Assembly (NCBI GenBank): GCA_020847445.1 | Contig: JADLBY010000175.1 | Location: forward strand, 1-42,712 | DNA from: Sphingomonadaceae bacterium | Lineage (GTDB): Bacteria > Pseudomonadota > Alphaproteobacteria > Sphingomonadales > Sphingomonadaceae | Length of the DNA: 42,712 bases | Direction of reading: 5' to 3' | Part shown: in pieces, positions 40,503 through 42,712 of the stretch | Position numbering within the stretch: position 1 is the stretch's first letter | Layout: each line of letters opens with the position of its first letter | The notes under the pieces: model-generated | Databases searched by the model: none | Seen by the model: only the letters and a program-made list of their open reading frames with translations | Told to the model about the DNA's origin: nothing | Translations under genes and position numbers: made by a program

Positions 40503-42345
40503 GGGGCTTGGCTAAAACTGTTTCGGAGATAGGTTCAATTGCTGACCCATCTGCTCCGCTTCCATCACCATCGCTGCTGCCATCCCCTTCAGGAGTCATG
40601 ATTGGAGGGGGGGTCGGTTTTGGAAAATCGCCGTAGATACAATCCAAAAAGCCAGTGACTGTCTTAGGCAGATCGTTTTCGGCGCAGATACCAATCAAAA
40701 TAGCCGCTTCTCCGTTCCCCTTATTCGATTTCAGAATGTCAAATGCTAGTTTTTTTACATCGTCGTCGTTGGGTCGTGCATCCGGGACATGCATAAAGCC
40801 GCGCGTTCTCGCACCAGACAGATATGTCCAGATTGTATCGACTGGAATTTCCTCGGTCAGAAGCTTCTCCATTCCTTTGTATTCGGTCTCCCAAGGCACG
40901 TCGAAAGCGGCCTTGAACTTGGCGGTTTCGACTTCATTGCGGGTCTTTTTGTCGCAGAAGGCATAGGTTCTTAGTCCGAGCGCCTTAAAGAAATCACCGA
41001 ACGGTGGAAGATCGCCGTCACCGTCCACGGAAAAAACAGTAATACCCGATAAGTCGAGCGACCAAAGATCCGATTGAAATTCCTCTAATTTCTCCGCTAC
41101 CGCGTTTAAGACAGCGACCTCGGTGGCCCCCTCAGCGACTACAACACCTTTGCCGAGCATACCCTCCGCAAGTGCGCGGCGGGCGTGGCGAGAATAGTGC
41201 TTCGGTTTGATTGGCGAAATTTCGCCAATCGATTTTGCCTTAACAGTTCCTGCTCCATCTCGTTGAAGCACATGGATCTGCGACGGATCGAAGCGTTCAA
41301 TTACATAGGGTGAGTGAGACGTGACGAAGCATTGCTGGGTGTTCTCCAAAAGATAGTTCGCTATCCGCCGTTGCGTATGCGGCGGCAGCGCAATCTCCGG
41401 CTCTTCCATAGCGAATATGACATTGTGGGGCTTTGCTTCTGCAATGAACGAAAGCAAGGCGAGTACTAGCGTATTAAGCGTTCCGGTGCCTGCTTCGAAA
41501 AACGGAACGGCGCCTTGACCCTCATTTGTCGTCAGGAAGAAGGATAGAGTTTTCCGGAGATGCTCCCGAGTCAGCTGAGACACAAACAATTTTGTCGCGT
41601 CTCCTGGAGCATGGAGCGGAATGTATTGAGCTAGACGAGCCTCGATGTTTTTCAGGATTGGCGAGATGTCCGAAGCATCATCTCCAATCGGCGGGTCGAG
41701 CTCCCGAAGGCGCTTAATCGACCTTTCCCATAGGCCCGTCTTCGCACCTTGCATTCGTAAAATTATGTCCAGCAACGAACCCCGTTCCAAGCTAAGTGCT
41801 CGGCTGCCGGTGCGCAACGTCCGGAGGTATAGGAAGCCTATTGATTGTTTCAGCCGTTTGCTGATTCGTTCACGCTCGCCATCGTCATTCAAAGCACTGT
41901 TGCAAAAATAGGTATTCGCAATGAACTCATCGTCTTCAACCTTGTAGGAAGCAACGGTCTCCAGCCTAATGCAAGGTTCAACTTCTGGAGAGGCCGCCAG
42001 ATCGATCTCACCTGCACCAAGGAGGCGTTTCTCGGCTTTGTGCCAGTATTCTAGGTGGGTCGGACACGCGAGCCTCAGCTCTTCACTAAGGTCGACGAGA
42101 ACGACTTCCACTTTTGCAGGAATGGGGTTTCCTTCCACATCAAGATATGACGCATTGTAGAAGTCGAACTCCTCGACCGGCGGCCTGCGCCCCAATCGGT
42201 CTGGGCCGAGCACAAGATCTAATGCCTCACAAATCGTGGACTTCCCGACATTGTTGGTGCCAACCAGAAGTGCGTGGCCCTGAAAGAGGAATTCCGCCTC
42301 TGCAATAGCACGGAAATTCTCGATCTTTAGTCGCGTAACTCTCAT
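40495..42345 (-). CDS. gajA: OLD-family ATPase/TOPRIM endonuclease, GajA-like
   Basis: 616 residues. The N-terminal ABC-type ATPase has Walker A GTNNVGKST (29-37), Walker B VIFAMEEPEIALPPHTQ (about 310-326) and the switch histidine in VTSHSPYVIE. The C-terminal TOPRIM nuclease domain has GVVVAEGATEVAVL (metal-binding Glu, about 402) and VFSVDGDGDL (acidic cluster, about 440). This is the class 2 OLD nuclease layout, and with the adjacent UvrD-like helicase it matches Gabija (GajA about 580 residues). An extra acidic Gly/Ser/Asp-rich tail (GDGSSDGDGSGADGS) ends the protein. The start has AGGGG upstream. Confidence 0.85.
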   Translation of the reverse strand: MRVTRLKIENFRAIAEAEFLFQGHALLVGTNNVGKSTICEALDLVLGPDRLGRRPPVEEFDFYNASYLDVEGNPIPAKVEVVLVDLSEELRLACPTHLEYWHKAEKRLLGAGEIDLAASPEVEPCIRLETVASYKVEDDEFIANTYFCNSALNDDGERERISKRLKQSIGFLYLRTLRTGSRALSLERGSLLDIILRMQGAKTGLWERSIKRLRELDPPIGDDASDISPILKNIEARLAQYIPLHAPGDATKLFVSQLTREHLRKTLSFFLTTNEGQGAVPFFEAGTGTLNTLVLALLSFIAEAKPHNVIFAMEEPEIALPPHTQRRIANYLLENTQQCFVTSHSPYVIERFDPSQIHVLQRDGAGTVKAKSIGEISPIKPKHYSRHARRALAEGMLGKGVVVAEGATEVAVLNAVAEKLEEFQSDLWSLDLSGITVFSVDGDGDLPPFGDFFKALGLRTYAFCDKKTRNEVETAKFKAAFDVPWETEYKGMEKLLTEEIPVDTIWTYLSGARTRGFMHVPDARPNDDDVKKLAFDILKSNKGNGEAAILIGICAENDLPKTVTGFLDCIYGDFPKPTPPPIMTPEGDGSSDGDGSGADGSAIEPISETVLAKPLG

Positions 42346-42637
42346 GGGGTTCCCCTATGCCAAGCTTGGTACATAGCTCCTGCTGCGAGATATCCCTATG
42401 CTAAAGTAGAACGAGTCAGAGCGACGCGGGAAGCAAATGAAATCCACTTTTCTGAACCAATGGCAGCATTTCGCGGTTGCCCTTGCGAAAGGAGACTGTC
42501 GGCAGCGTCCGACAAAGCGGCCGTTTGCTCATCCTTGGAATGTCGATTTAAGCGACAGCGAAAACAAGCAGAGCGTCTAAGAACGAGGGTCGCGTCCGTC
42601 AAGGTGGTGTAATTTCGGCTGTGGCCGTGGGCCATCG
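42346..42637. other. Upstream region of the GajA-like gene
   Basis: About 290 bases with no convincing gene; a 79-residue leftward frame here has no recognisable features. Next to the start codon is GGGGTTCCCC (42346-42355), which overlaps the Shine-Dalgarno, and CCAAGCTTGG follows about 5 bases on. The promoter of the defence pair should be here, but no strong -35/-10 pair stands out. Confidence 0.5.
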
Positions 42638-42712
42638 TCAGGCGGCTTTGGCGGTGATGTGTAGGGGCTGATTTTCCTCCTCGATCATGGGTTGGTTGAG
42701 TTCGGCCATGCC
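42638..42712 (-). CDS. 3' end of an unidentified gene running off the window (possibly a transposase)
   Basis: The frame is open from the right edge to a TGA at 42638-42640, giving a 24-residue C-terminus, ELNQPMIEEENQPLHITAKAA at its end. It is too short to assign. Position at the edge of a low-GC accessory block makes an insertion-sequence transposase plausible, but this is a guess. Confidence 0.3.
   Translation of the reverse strand, partial: GMAELNQPMIEEENQPLHITAKAA

Noticed and set aside
42396..42635. 79-codon leftward frame upstream of the GajA-like gene
   Set aside because: No ribosome site that I can see, Ser/Arg/Cys-rich shadow-like composition, and no domain.
1..42712. CRISPR array
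   Set aside because: No regularly spaced direct repeats and no cas genes are visible.

Overview
The window looks like the chromosome of an alphaproteobacterium, most likely a sphingomonad: GC-rich catabolic genes, a large NAD-type glutamate dehydrogenase, short intergenic palindromic repeats of the kind common in this group, and an accessory backbone (Strawberry-notch helicase/methylase, large ParB, ArdC, DUF2493, small DUF proteins) that I associate with sphingomonad plasmids and integrated elements. This taxonomic call is an inference; there is no rRNA in the window.

Region 1 (1-13.7 kb) is core catabolism. It holds the 3' part of an NAD-glutamate dehydrogenase, a leftward glutaryl-CoA dehydrogenase and an antiquitin-type aldehyde dehydrogenase (both lysine degradation). 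A tight rightward valine-degradation operon follows: mmsA, a secreted polysaccharide deacetylase, isobutyryl-CoA dehydrogenase, mmsB, a MaoC hydratase, a CitE-like CoA-ester lyase and a ferredoxin reductase. Two palindromic repeat elements lie between the first genes. A 5'-truncated MliC-domain gene ends the region.

Region 2 (13.8 kb to at least 42.3 kb) is an integrated mobile element. It starts at a 3' fragment of tRNA-Arg(CCG), next to a tyrosine integrase. A lytic transglycosylase and a primase-like protein follow. Next come a 1413-residue N6-adenine methylase/Strawberry-notch helicase, a 665-residue ParB-like protein, antirestriction ArdC, an Xre-RES toxin-antitoxin pair, several DUF genes and SSB. 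Then a 450-bp probable oriT region leads into a relaxosome accessory protein, a TraD-type coupling protein and a MobF relaxase-helicase. No mating-pair-formation genes are present apart from the transglycosylase, so within the window this is a mobilizable element, or one end of a larger conjugative element. The genes to the left of the putative oriT (methylase, ParB-like, ArdC, SSB) resemble the anti-defence leading region of conjugative plasmids, and several have unusually structured 5' leaders.

Region 3 (35.9-42.7 kb) is the control and defence end. A LexA/CI-like S24 repressor heads a leftward operon with a nuclease-fold protein and a DUF5818 protein. A 60-residue DNA-binding-like protein is transcribed divergently. 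Two 15-bp operators of the form TAGG-N7-CCTA, exactly 20 bp apart, lie between them. A 12-bp motif containing the same half-site occurs at exactly the same distance upstream of two other leftward genes of the island, suggesting a regulon. Beyond lie a PD-(D/E)XK nuclease-like gene and a two-gene OLD-family ATPase/TOPRIM nuclease plus UvrD-like helicase unit with the architecture of the Gabija anti-phage system. The last bases may be the end of another gene, perhaps a transposase.
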